A stretch of DNA of 64,000 nt from Kalaharituber pfeilii (taxonomy: Eukaryota > Ascomycota > Pezizomycetes > Pezizales > Pezizaceae): positions 1,736,001 through 1,800,000 of the forward strand of contig WHUZ01000006.1 in assembly GCA_015179045.1 (NCBI GenBank), given 5' to 3'. The translations under genes were made by a program, and so were the position numbers. Each line of letters starts with the position of its first letter. Within the stretch, counting starts at the first letter, position 1. The notes beneath the pieces are model-generated. The model searched no databases, had not been told where the DNA came from, and saw only the letters and a program-made list of their open reading frames with translations. Shown here piece by piece: positions 46,008-55,700 of the stretch.

Positions 46008-49000
46008 TTAATCCGCCTCCTCAATATAACTTTCTACTTCACTGCTATTATCATCAGATCCATTATCACTCTCGCCAGATTCCTCGCTGTCCTCTGCTGA
46101 TACCCCTCTTCGCATAAAAAATCTCTTGAGACGTTCTCCTGGATAGTACCCCGCTATAAGCGTACCGTCAAGCTCAGTTAGTCGGTATGTTCCTCTATCT
46201 TCCTTTTTCTCCAAAATAAGATAAGGACCATTCCACCGGTTATCCAGCTTGTGAGACCACTGCTTATCAAGTTGACTATTATATAGCAAGACCATATCAC
46301 CTTTTCGGAGAGGCTCAGGACGAGATCTCATCTGCTTGTCAAACCACCGCTTGTTCGCCAATCTACTCTTTTTGAGAGTCTCTCTAGCAGCAGAAATATC
46401 CTCTTCCCTGCGCTCCAGTTGTTTAGCCCGCTGCGCCAATAACTCTTCCCGTGTCATATTCCTTTTCCATTCACCCACTGCCCAGCTAATCCCAGAGGTC
46501 TCTATAGGCACAACGCAGTCCTGTCCATAAAGCAAACGAAAGGGTGACATTCCAGTTGACCTCCGAGTAGTTATGCGGTCCGCCCAAACAACAGCTGCTA
46601 AATGCATATGCCATTTAGGTCCCAACTTAGCGAGAGCGTCGACAATAGGCTGATGACCCCGTTCAACAAGACCATTAGACTGCGGATGGTATGCGGCTAC
46701 CACGACATTGTGGATTCGATATCGCTTCATCAATTGTTGAGCTAATGCTTTATTCTCGGGCCCACCATCATTGACAATCATAGCGGGTAAACCGAAGCGT
46801 GTGATCCACTCATAGATGAACTTTGCAACAGCAAGAGAATCAGCTTTAGCAAGAGCCTTTGCTTCTAACCATCCGGTAAGGTCCTCTCTCATTGCTACAA
46901 TATATTGAAACCCTCCAGATCGCGGCATATGTATAACATCAAGGCCAACTTTCCTCCACAGTGCTGAATATAGAGTAGGATGTAAGGGCTCATCAAACTT
47001 GATGCTAGGGCGCTTCTGACATTGGGGGCAGGTTCGCACAAACTCTTTGACATCCTTAAACATGTGTTCCCACCAGTATCGCCGGAAGATATTGTTGAAG
47101 GTTCCTTGCTGTCCCCGATGCCCACACTCATCATGCAGAGCAACTAGAATTCGCTGCTTATCCTCCGGTCTGCAGATAACTCGCTTAGGAGGCTGCCCTT
47201 TCTTAGCACGCCTGAAGAGATGCCCCCCTTGGACTAGGAATTTAGTCGCCATTCCCTTAAACCGATTGAAATTCTTGGTATCAATAGCAGAGGGCTTTCG
47301 GAGCGTTGACAGATATTCGGCTATTTGCTGATATTTTTCGGTATAGTATTCTTTGTGCAGAAGCTCCTCCCTTGACCCGCTTTCTATCATAGCTAATAAG
47401 GATGACAAACTATACTTCTCCGGGCATTCGCACTCTCCTTCCAAGACACCAGCTCTCTGCAAGCAGCATAAGTCCTGATCAATAATCTCCTCTACCTTAT
47501 CAGGCTCATCTTCAGGATCGATTGGACCATCACTCTTGCGGGATAAACCATCAGGACCAGAATGTTTGCTTCCCGACACATGCTTGACTTCGAAATCGAA
47601 TAACCGGATCCATGCCAACCAACGACTAACAAGAGCTCCAGGCAAATCAGATGCAGGTTGGTTCAGCTGGTAAACCAAAGTTCGAGCATCTACTTCAACA
47701 ACGAAGCGAATCCCATAGAGGTAGGACTTCAATTTCTGCAGCGCTTTTAACAATCCTCTGCATTCTAGTTTTCCTGCATCATATTTTCTTTCCGCCGCAT
47801 TCCATAAGCCGCTTTCATATCTTGATGGATGGCGCTTTTTGGGGTTTTCCTCTTCCTCCTGCTGCAGAATTGCACCCCATCCGGTCTGGCAAGCATCAAC
47901 GGACAAAACAATTGCTCCGGTACTGGTGTAGTCTAATGGCTGTAGCGCAGGCGCGGTTGTTAATGCTTGCTTTAGGTCATCCATTGCCTTTTGCTGTTCG
48001 TCTCCCCAAAAGAAGTCAACTATCTTGCCACCTTTTCCTTTGCGCATCAGACGGAAGATTGGCTCGGCTCGAGCGGCGAAGTCCTTAATCCATATCCTAT
48101 AGTATACACATACTCCCATAAAAGCTCTTGCGTCATGTAAGTCGATGCATGGTTTCCAATTGACAATTGTGCTGACTTTCTTATCATCGGGGTGTCTTCC
48201 ATGCTTATCGCAGACGTAAGCTACAATTTTGACGCTGGATCTAAGGAAATTGGATTTTGCTCCAGAAATAGTTACTCCGGCTCGCTCAAGGTCTGCCAAA
48301 ACTTCATCCAATGCTTGAATAGCCTCTAATATGAACCTGCGAACACCAGGGGCTACTTCCTGCGGCTTTCCTGTCTTAGCATCGATGTAGAAACTTTTCG
48401 ACTTTGGCTTAATTCCAATATCATCGACGAAGGGTTTAGCGCGATTGGCAACAATTTGGACATGCAAGACTTTGCGTATAGCACGATCAAACCATTGGAC
48501 GCCATTGGTATAGCCTTGAGGGATCTTGGTATATCGAACCTGCCCGAAGGGAGTCTGAAAAGCTGTCATGTCCCTAGAAACCTCCGCAAGAATGCCTTGA
48601 TCATACCCGCTGAATGCATCCACAAGACTAATCCTTGGATAGCCAGCAAATTCCTCACTAAATTCATCGGTACTGGGTGGCAAACTGGCATCTCGAATTG
48701 TGACTCGGTTGAGGTTTTGAGCAGCATTGATTAAACGGTACCGTCCATCCTTTTTCTTGACTAAAATCCATGGATTCCGATAAGGCGAAAAGCTGCGCTC
48801 GAGTGTCCCATGATCTAGTCTTTCCTTAATCATTCGCTTGACTTCTTCCATTAAGGCTGCAGGAGTGCGGAAATTTTTGGCTTGCCATGGCTGGTGCGGG
48901 ATAGTAGGAATAATATGCGGAGGTTCAACATCTGCAGCAAATGCACCCATCTCACTGTGATCAAATGCAACAGCTGCTTCTCGGTTGTAGAGGCACTCCA

Positions 49001-49484
49001 TCAGGATATCCATCTCTTGTACCGTAAGGTCAGTGGGCAAATCCATTTTGGCTATACGTTCGGTGCTTAATCTTGAGCCTTTCTGAATCTCCGAAAACTT
49101 ATGGATTAGCCATTGTGGATATTTTCCGGTGCCGACAAATCGCTTTTCGTACTCGAGGCGCTTCTCTCTCCAATTTGGGTCTCCGCCAGGTTTGCTGCCA
49201 TCTTGATGTGGCACATTTGCTGGTTGAACTTTCTCTGCTTTCCGCTTGTACATTGTCGCAACCCACGCCCTCATCCGCTTTAGCCTCTTCAAATCTGCTA
49301 AGCCTATACCGCCTTGCCCTTTCTCCTTTCTTTTTGACATGTCCAAATAACTCTCCAATGCGTATTGGCCAAAAAACTCCTCCTTCTTTCCCTGCCTATT
49401 TCCCGAGATTCTAGCTGGGCTGATACTTCCCGGGCAAGCCATCAGCCCCGCTAGTTTCCCGACACAGTACTCGCACTTGGAGTA
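46008..49484 (-). CDS. Gypsy pol: reverse transcriptase, RNase H, integrase
   Basis: The frame is open from 49484; the first ATG is at 49442. It probably starts by -1 frameshifting from protease at 49454-49460. RT motifs: LVKKKDGRYRLINAAQNLN, RYTKIPQGYTNGVQWF, FVDDIGIKPK. RNase H: VLSVDACQTGWGAILQQ. Integrase: HHCC zinc binding (HDECGHRGQQGTF...CPQCQ), the DDE core (GLDVIHMPRSGGFQYI, IVNDGGPENKAL, NGLVERGHQP) and a GPY-like end (DNRWNGPYLILEK). The C-terminus is acidic (EESGESDNGSDDNSSEVE), without an obvious chromodomain. At about 1,150 residues it appears full length and uninterrupted. Confidence 0.93.
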   Translation of the reverse strand, partial: YSKCEYCVGKLAGLMACPGSISPARISGNRQGKKEEFFGQYALESYLDMSKRKEKGQGGIGLADLKRLKRMRAWVATMYKRKAEKVQPANVPHQDGSKPGGDPNWREKRLEYEKRFVGTGKYPQWLIHKFSEIQKGSRLSTERIAKMDLPTDLTVQEMDILMECLYNREAAVAFDHSEMGAFAADVEPPHIIPTIPHQPWQAKNFRTPAALMEEVKRMIKERLDHGTLERSFSPYRNPWILVKKKDGRYRLINAAQNLNRVTIRDASLPPSTDEFSEEFAGYPRISLVDAFSGYDQGILAEVSRDMTAFQTPFGQVRYTKIPQGYTNGVQWFDRAIRKVLHVQIVANRAKPFVDDIGIKPKSKSFYIDAKTGKPQEVAPGVRRFILEAIQALDEVLADLERAGVTISGAKSNFLRSSVKIVAYVCDKHGRHPDDKKVSTIVNWKPCIDLHDARAFMGVCVYYRIWIKDFAARAEPIFRLMRKGKGGKIVDFFWGDEQQKAMDDLKQALTTAPALQPLDYTSTGAIVLSVDACQTGWGAILQQEEEENPKKRHPSRYESGLWNAAERKYDAGKLECRGLLKALQKLKSYLYGIRFVVEVDARTLVYQLNQPASDLPGALVSRWLAWIRLFDFEVKHVSGSKHSGPDGLSRKSDGPIDPEDEPDKVEEIIDQDLCCLQRAGVLEGECECPEKYSLSSLLAMIESGSREELLHKEYYTEKYQQIAEYLSTLRKPSAIDTKNFNRFKGMATKFLVQGGHLFRRAKKGQPPKRVICRPEDKQRILVALHDECGHRGQQGTFNNIFRRYWWEHMFKDVKEFVRTCPQCQKRPSIKFDEPLHPTLYSALWRKVGLDVIHMPRSGGFQYIVAMREDLTGWLEAKALAKADSLAVAKFIYEWITRFGLPAMIVNDGGPENKALAQQLMKRYRIHNVVVAAYHPQSNGLVERGHQPIVDALAKLGPKWHMHLAAVVWADRITTRRSTGMSPFRLLYGQDCVVPIETSGISWAVGEWKRNMTREELLAQRAKQLERREEDISAARETLKKSRLANKRWFDKQMRSRPEPLRKGDMVLLYNSQLDKQWSHKLDNRWNGPYLILEKKEDRGTYRLTELDGTLIAGYYPGERLKRFFMRRGVSAEDSEESGESDNGSDDNSSEVESYIEEAD
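49411..49460 (-). promoter_or_regulatory. -1 ribosomal frameshift signal, protease to pol
   Basis: On the minus strand the heptamer GGGAAAC (49460-49454) is in the zero frame as TCG GGA AAC TAG, directly before the protease stop. A -1 slip reads GGG AAA CTA into pol. Five nt downstream, GGGCTGAT (49448-49441) pairs with ATCAGCCC (49424-49417) around a 16-nt loop. CTAGC/GCTAG can extend the stem below one mismatch. Confidence 0.8.
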
Positions 49485-50135
49485 TGGCTAGACTCATCTG
49501 CTGAACTATCTCTGTCTGTATCAACCTCCGCTGCTGCCGATCTCCAAGGATGAGAATTATAGCCTTTGTCATCCGATTCCGATTCAGATTCCGAGTCAGT
49601 TAAGATTTTTGCCTTTTTTGTCTTCTTATTTGGAGGCAGCCGGTAATTTCGCTTTTGTTCCCCGACCGAAGCAGTAAACCGAACAAATGATCCTTGCTTC
49701 CCTACAATTCGACACATTAATGAACCATCCTCCACAACCTTAATCTTCATTCTAGCTTGACGAATATAAGGCATCCCCAATATACATGGCCAATTCAGAT
49801 TCTTCACCACCCAAACATGAGTATAGATTTCCACCCCATAGCACTTTACACAAACATTGCGGCAAACTCCCAAAACAAATCTTGAGCCCTCTTCACGCCT
49901 TATAGCCCCGTATATCTGGAATGCAATATCTTCATCACAAACAAGCTTGGTCTTCCTCCATGTTTCTTCTGACATAACATTCATCTCAGCCCCAGTATCA
50001 ATTAGGATTCCCTCTACCCATGTATTGCCAATATACATATCAACCTTCGGACTCGGACATGCGCCAAGCCTTTCTCGGTATCCAAGAGGCCCCCTTCCAT
50101 TCCAGCAATAAACCCTGTTCTTTCGCTTCCATTCT
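49451..50135 (-). CDS. Gypsy protease ORF
   Basis: The frame opens at about 50135 (VYCWNGRGPLGYRERLG) and ends with TAG at 49451. The catalytic motif is ILIDTGAEMNVMSEETW, followed by WPCILGMPYIRQARMKI, the typical flap/second-half pattern of retroviral-type aspartic proteases. The C-terminal third is Lys/Ser/Asp-rich. The only ATG near the start is MYIGNTWVE at 50038; entry by frameshift from the upstream ORF or by reinitiation is possible. It overlaps the upstream ORF by about 120 nt and pol by about 34 nt. Confidence 0.85.
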
Positions 50136-50780
50136 CAACTGCTTCTGGACCCCCGGCTATAGCTGACGTAATTGCTATCTTATCGGAAGCTTCCTTCGTC
50201 AAAACAAGTTTCAGCCTCTCATTATTATAGATTACTTCCCCCGAGAAAATCAGCGACTGAGATGAGGTAATAGGTGTGGAACTTTGCATGACTTTCGTGG
50301 CTTTTCGTGGTTTGACTGGAGGCCGTTTTAGGATAGTTTTTCTTTTTGGAGCCGTTTCATCTGCCGATAGCTGAGGAACTTCCGGAGGTCTTGTATTCAC
50401 TGAGGAGGAATTATTTGGCTGACTAGATTGCATGGATTGAGAAGCATGGGAGGGCTGAGTATTTTGTGCGGTAGGTTCTGTTATCGGATTGCTTCTTATA
50501 GCTGGATTAGTTTGCAACGGTTCACGGGATGCAGATGGTTCGGTCACTTGTGATCGAGCTACTCTCTTTGCTTTTGGAAGCTCGCTATCTCGGCTAATCC
50601 GGCTACGTTTTGGTTCTAGGAATCCGCCAATAACTTCTCGCCCATTCATCATCCCGAGACACATCCCTTCACCTGATCCATCAACACTTCCTCCCGTTGC
50701 AATATCTCCTCTGCCACTCCTCCATATGTTACCTCCTTTGGACCATCTGACATTTCCAAGGTCCCAATCAATGCATTAGA
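50014..50780 (-). CDS. Gypsy linker ORF between gag and protease
   Basis: The frame opens around 50780 inside gag; ATG codons are at 50664 (MCLGMMNGREVIGGF) and at the gag stop, where ATGATGA overlaps stop and start. The product is Pro/Ser/Thr-rich (PKRSRISRDSELPKAKRV, NSSSVNTRPPEVPQL) and ends VRRLICILAIHG. It is in the -1 frame relative to gag and the protease is -1 relative to it. No catalytic motif; probably the spacer region of a gag-pro polyprotein. Confidence 0.65.
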
Positions 50781-52196
50781 ATGGATTCCGAAAAGTGCTT
50801 CAATAGGTAAGCATCCTGCATAGGCTTGATTTTGCTGAGGGGATTGAGCAGCTGAAGCAGCAGTTGATGACATTGAATTCATATTCGATTCCTTAGTTAA
50901 CATCCATCGGTCGATCCAATCGCACATCGTTTCCTGCCCTGCAGTATAAGGTACTGGTACTGGTACTCCACTATCCATCTCCGCTCCTCCTGCAAATATC
51001 CGACCTTCCTTTCGACATGCTTTTCCAGCAGAGATGTATTGATTCATTTTTCCACAATCATTAGCACTATGACCTTGTTCCCCGCAGCAAAAACATCCTC
51101 GAAACCTAGGAGCAAAACTGGCTGCCGATGACTCTTGAGCTTTAGTTGATGACTGATTCTTCTGTTGACGAGCTGGCCAGGAATTTTTAGATGCAATTGA
51201 GGTGCTAGCTGCATTAGTAGGGGATTCGGTAGCTGGCTTTTTCTCCTGTATAGTTTGCTGTATTTGAAGCATATTTAAGCTTAGCTGCTTAACCATGTCG
51301 GCAAGCTCTTTGATCGTGGCCTCGGAGGAAGTAGCTGTTTGTACTGATGGTAGAAATGCTGTGGGAATAGAAGAGGTAGCAGGGGCTGAGTTTTGGCTTA
51401 AGATAGATGGCTGATTATCTGCGATAGTAGATTCGAGACGGAGAGAAGTTTTTCGAGCTTGTGACATCTCATCACACTGTTCAACTACATACTTCACCAC
51501 TTCATCCTTTACCTGTTGAAAGGTAACTTCTCGGCAACTGATTGGTCGTGCTACCTCAATCTTAAGCTTGCGACAAATTTTATTCCCCACTGCATCTTCA
51601 AAGGCTTGAAGAAATAAAATAATGACGGAGAATTTGGCTAAGGCACCATTATCCATGAGGTATGTTGCTTTTTCCGAGAATTCATGGATAAAATTTCGGT
51701 ATTCGGCTGCTGTTGGATTTTTGGCACGGTACATGCGGTCGACAAGCTTGCGGAGGTAGGTTTCGGTATATGATTGCTGCTCTTCATCATCGTCTTGATA
51801 CTCCTTTTTGAGTACCTTAACGAAGTTTTCCCAGGTAGTAGTCACATCCTTATATTCAGGTAGAGACCTAATATATCGAGCCTTAGGTTTATCGCAATAA
51901 TCAGGCAGTCTCTCAATACGGCGTTGATCAGTCCATCGCGTGGTTAGTTGCTTCCATTCTCTTAAAAAGTCACTAATGTTAGTTCCTGAAAAATGGGGAG
52001 CTCCAACGGTACGGGGCAAGGGGAAAATTTCGAGTGGACCCAAAACATTAGAAGTAGCAGCTGCATCTAATGTAGCATTCGTCATTGCAGAGGCAGAACT
52101 TCCACCAGAGGAAGTTGGCGTAGCTCTAGATCCTGCAGTACTACTTGCTGGTAAAGTACCACTTCTGGAGGTATCGTGCTGAGAAACATTAGACAT
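50649..52196 (-). CDS. Gypsy gag with CCHC zinc knuckle
   Basis: The ATG at 52196 (MSNVSQHDTSRSGTLPASS) was chosen because the frame upstream reads hydrophobic, splice-like sequence. Capsid-like helices (FSGTNISDFLREWKQLTTRW, NFVKVLKKEYQDDDEEQQ, TAAEYRNFIHEFSEKATYL) are followed by the zinc knuckle CFCCGEQGHSANDC. The stop is TGA at 50649. The open frame extends upstream to 52712, where a GTAAGT at about 52657 and AG acceptors suggest a spliced leader or separate small ORF (MAENDIL...). Confidence 0.88.
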   Translation of the reverse strand: MSNVSQHDTSRSGTLPASSTAGSRATPTSSGGSSASAMTNATLDAAATSNVLGPLEIFPLPRTVGAPHFSGTNISDFLREWKQLTTRWTDQRRIERLPDYCDKPKARYIRSLPEYKDVTTTWENFVKVLKKEYQDDDEEQQSYTETYLRKLVDRMYRAKNPTAAEYRNFIHEFSEKATYLMDNGALAKFSVIILFLQAFEDAVGNKICRKLKIEVARPISCREVTFQQVKDEVVKYVVEQCDEMSQARKTSLRLESTIADNQPSILSQNSAPATSSIPTAFLPSVQTATSSEATIKELADMVKQLSLNMLQIQQTIQEKKPATESPTNAASTSIASKNSWPARQQKNQSSTKAQESSAASFAPRFRGCFCCGEQGHSANDCGKMNQYISAGKACRKEGRIFAGGAEMDSGVPVPVPYTAGQETMCDWIDRWMLTKESNMNSMSSTAASAAQSPQQNQAYAGCLPIEALFGIHSNALIGTLEMSDGPKEVTYGGVAEEILQREEVLMDQVKGCVSG

Positions 52197-52847
52197 TTGG
52201 GCTGGCTGAGATGCTGAGCAAAGACAATTCTGAAAGAATAAAGAATTCTGTGGATGTAAAGGCAAGGATAAAGGCAAAGGCAAGGACGAAGATAATGAGT
52301 TAGGCAAGTAGGCAGGCTTCAAGGCAGATTTTCCACGGCGTTCTCCTCCTCGTAGCAAGGCAGCGGGTATTGGCCTAGAATTAATAGTTGACTTCCTTCT
52401 GATACCTTTCCTTCTTCGGATAGAGCTTGAGCTTTGACTCTGTTTAATTGTGCTTGCTGATCCAATTCCCGATAACCAGGTTTGCTTTTCTTTCTCGGGA
52501 AATAAAAGCTTAATTGCTGTCTTGATAGCCTCTCCAACTAGGAAACTGTTTCCGAATAGTATCCAAGCGAACGGCATCTTTCTAAAGAAGCAGAAATAAC
52601 TATACCTAACTAATATTTCCACCAACAAAATGCATAGGATAAGCAAACTTACCAGAATATCATTCTCAGCCATCTTCGCTATGGCCTCTTTATATGATAA
52701 TGTATAATCCAAATGCTAATAGCTGCCTAATTTAGCAAAATCAAATAAGGGGCTGAATTCCAAGGTGATACTCCCTAAACGCTCGTGAATAGAAATCCCA
52801 ATAGCTGGAATATAGCAAGATCGCAGTAGCTAAGAAAGTCCAACAAA

Positions 52848-52871
52848 CAAGTCTCCGGTCGAAGGGACCAA
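52848..52871 (-). promoter_or_regulatory. Candidate primer-binding site
   Basis: Just inside the 5' LTR the minus strand reads TT then TGGTCCCTTCGACCGGAG, the pattern of complementarity to a tRNA 3' end ending in CCA. Which tRNA cannot be said from the window. Confidence 0.5.
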
Positions 52872-53163
52872 TGTGAACAGGCAGAGTGTATACAATGATA
52901 CCGCGTCTGCATGCACGAAAGGACCGGGTCTAGACTTGGTGGGCTGAGCAATAAGGTAGGCAAAACGATCAATTCATAGCATGTAATAAGCAATGCATAG
53001 CAAGTGATAGCACAGAAAGAAGAAGAGAAAAACCGCTGCCTAGACATCTCCCACTACATCCACACCTACGCCTATATATCACCGGCGTATGACTAAGCCA
53101 GACCTTGGCCGTAAGCCAAGAAATGACCAAGCTCCCGCCGGCGATTTTTCTCATTATCCCACA
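52872..53163 (-). repeat. 5' LTR of the Gypsy element (292 bp)
   Basis: It is identical by eye to the 3' LTR except for 11 extra bases after GAAAGGAC (plus strand). A TATATA motif lies at about 53071-53077. Confidence 0.92.
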
Positions 53164-55662
53164 GCACCTCGAGCCGTTCAGCTCCAGGGCCTGATGGCAT
53201 CAGCTATAGATTCATCAAGCTGGTCAATAAAACAGTGCTAGGAGGGCAGTTAATGAAGGAGCTGGCTGCTGAGCTGGCTGCAGCCAGGATGCCGAAGGAT
53301 TGGCAATTCAGCAAGGTGATCATGATCCCGAAGTCTGGCAGGGATCTTACGCAAGCAAAGAGCTGGAGGCCTATTCAACTCATCAATTGTGTGGGAAAAC
53401 TGATGGAGAAGGTGGTTGCTGATGACTTGCAAGAAGCTGGACTATTCCACCATGGGCAGTTTGGAGGAGTGAGAGGAAGGTCTGCAATTGATGCCTTATT
53501 TCGGGCAGTTGTGAAGAGCCAGAGAGCCCTGGCACGTGGCGGTGGGGCAGTGTGGATTATGGAGGATGTCAAGGGAGGCTTTGGGAACACACGTTGGGAT
53601 ATGGTCAAGCACCGAGTACAGGGTTCTAAAGCTGAAAAATGGTTGCCCTGGTTAGAAACCTTCTTCCGGGAGCGAGAGTTTGAGGTGGAATGGGATGGAC
53701 AGGTGAGGGGCAATGGCAGATCGAATGTAGGTGTGCCGCAGGGCTCGCCTTTATCCCCAGTTGTGTTCCTCATATACATGGCACCAATTCTAGAAGAGGT
53801 GGAAACAAAGGTAGCTACAACAGTGAGAGACTGTGAAGTGGAGCTGCCCTCATTTGTAGATGATATGAACTGTGTTATTCTGGATTGGGAAGGAGGAAAG
53901 GATATGAGGAGAATTGGGGAGAGAATTGCAGGAGTACTCAGGGAGGTTGCTGAAGCTCACGATCTACCATTGGAGACCTCAAAGGAGGAGGTCCTAGTCA
54001 TGGGTAAGAAGGCCAAGAGAAGGGCAGATGTTGAGAGGTGCAAGTGGCTAGGGGTGATTTGTGATAGCACTCTTGATTTCGACCTCCACTGGAAAAGCCG
54101 GATCGAGAAAGCCAGGAAACTCATGGGCGCGCTGTCTGGGCTAGGCAACTCTCAATGGGGTATGAGTCCTATCTCATGGAGAAAGGCTTATACAGGCATG
54201 GTAAGGGCAGTGGCCCTTTGGGGATCCGAAATTGGGTGGAGAGGCCAGAAGCAGTGGAGAGAGGAGTTTGAGAAGTTGCAATATCAAGCACTTCGCAAAT
54301 GCACTGGTGCAGTCCGAGGGGCAGCGAGAGTAAAGGTCGAGGCCATTGCTGGAGTAGAGAGTGTAACGACGATTCTCGATCAAGGCCAAGCAAGATATGC
54401 ACTAAGATCAGTGAGGGACCCTACAGGAGTTGGAGATTTATGGCCGGAAAGCTTCACTGGAATGGTAGCCCCAGACCCAGACAGAGACGGTGAAAGGGGG
54501 AGGGACTGGAGAGACTTTAGCTTGAGTTATGCTACAGACAAAAATGATGGGTTTGAGTCAGTAGCTGGAAAGATTGCCAGCACTCTCGAGGTCAATGAGG
54601 AGGAGAGAGTGTCCTGGGGGCGAGATGTACACCTACCACAGACAGGCATTGAGGTCATTGACCTCAAGTTGTGCAAGGAAGACGCCCTAGCCAAATGGGA
54701 AAAGGCCATCAATGACGCTAAGGGTGACTCGGTGGCTATTTTTACAGACGGCAGCCGCAGTGAGGAAGGCGGTGTTGGTGGCGGATGGTGCTGGAGGCAG
54801 GTGGTAGCAGGTGAGTCAGAGGGGTCCCGGTGGGTAGGCACAAAGGCAACTGTGTGGGACGGTGAGGTCTCAGGAATGAGGGGTGCCCTTGAAGCAGTTG
54901 ATGGCAGTGCAAAAGTACTACTACTCGCAGATTCTCAGGCAGCTATCAGTGCAGTCCAGAAAGCAGGAAAAACTGGCAAGGCAAGAACCGCAGACCTAGC
55001 GCGGGTGATAGAGCTGATTGCAGAGAGGCGGCGGAGGCTAAGGAAGGCGGATGCAGTGAAGCTGGCATGGGTCAAAGCCCACGTGGGGATAGAAGGCAAT
55101 GAGAAGGCGGATGAGTTGGCCAAAGAGGGGGCCAAGGGCATGAGGTATGATGGGCAGGCCACTGAGGGTGGGCTGCGTCAAGAGTTAGTTCGAAAAAGAA
55201 AAGAGGAGAGGGAGCGTGCAGGGTTTGGGAAGGGCAAATTCGTAAAGTGGGGCAGGAGAGCACTCACAAATTACACTTGGCTGCGGAAGGCGGAGCTATG
55301 TGGAGGAGGATGGTCAGTGGCGAGGAGGTACAATGCACATGTGGTGAGGCATGGAGTGCTGAGCATGTGGTGTTCAGATGCACAGAACTGGAGCGGCCCC
55401 AGAGGAAGAACAAAAATGGGGCACATGTCTCCTGGCAGTCCTGGAAGGACCTAGAGGAGAAAGGATGGAAGCAAGAAGGCGTGGAAGGTGACCCGGTCGA
55501 GTACTGGTTTGCCTGCCTCGATCTGGGGTAGCCGGGGACCGGGGGACGGAGGGCACTGGGTGCTCAAGGGTGTATGTAGATTCCGTAGTTAGTTGTCTCA
55601 AACCTGGCCCGGGTATATGGGTCCCTGCCATAGGCTGGTAGCCTGTATGCGGGGTTACGTGA

Positions 55663-55699
<37 letters not shown>
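53164..55699 (+). mobile_element. LINE family A, 3' portion: RT, RNase H, zinc finger, 3' hairpin, poly(A)
   Basis: The frame resumes at 53168 as SSRSAPGPDGISYRF. RT motifs: KSWRPIQLINCVGKLMEK, GVPQGSPLSPVVFLIYM, LPSFVDDMNCVI. RNase H: VAIFTDGSRSEEGGVGGG, LLADSQAAISAV, KAHVGIEGNEKADELA. A frameshift near 55300 leads to the terminal CTCGEAWSAEHVVFRC finger; stop near 55531. The 3' UTR contains the family-A hairpin at 55623-55654 (CCCTGC...AGGCT-GGT-AGCCT...GCGGGG) and 35 A at 55665-55699. It belongs to the Tad1-like clade, inferred from RT plus RNase H. It is broken only by one frameshift, 5' truncation and the Gypsy insertion. Confidence 0.88.

Positions 55700-55700
<1 letters not shown>

Larger units (their letters stand above)
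44013..53163 (-). mobile_element. Complete Ty3/Gypsy LTR retrotransposon (9,151 bp)
   Basis: The LTRs at 44013-44293 and 52872-53163 appear identical except for an 11-bp indel. A polypurine tract and a candidate primer-binding site lie inside them. Reading on the minus strand the order is 5' LTR, gag, a linker ORF, protease, RT-RNaseH-integrase, an extra unknown ORF, 3' LTR. Near-identical LTRs and long open frames indicate very recent insertion into the LINE. Confidence 0.93.
44009..53167. repeat. GCAC target-site duplication of the Gypsy element
   Basis: GCAC occurs at 44009-44012 and 53164-53167, directly outside the LTRs. Confidence 0.8.

Noticed and set aside
52848..52871. Naming the primer tRNA of the Gypsy element
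   Set aside because: The site ends in TGG as expected, but I cannot match it reliably to a specific tRNA from memory.
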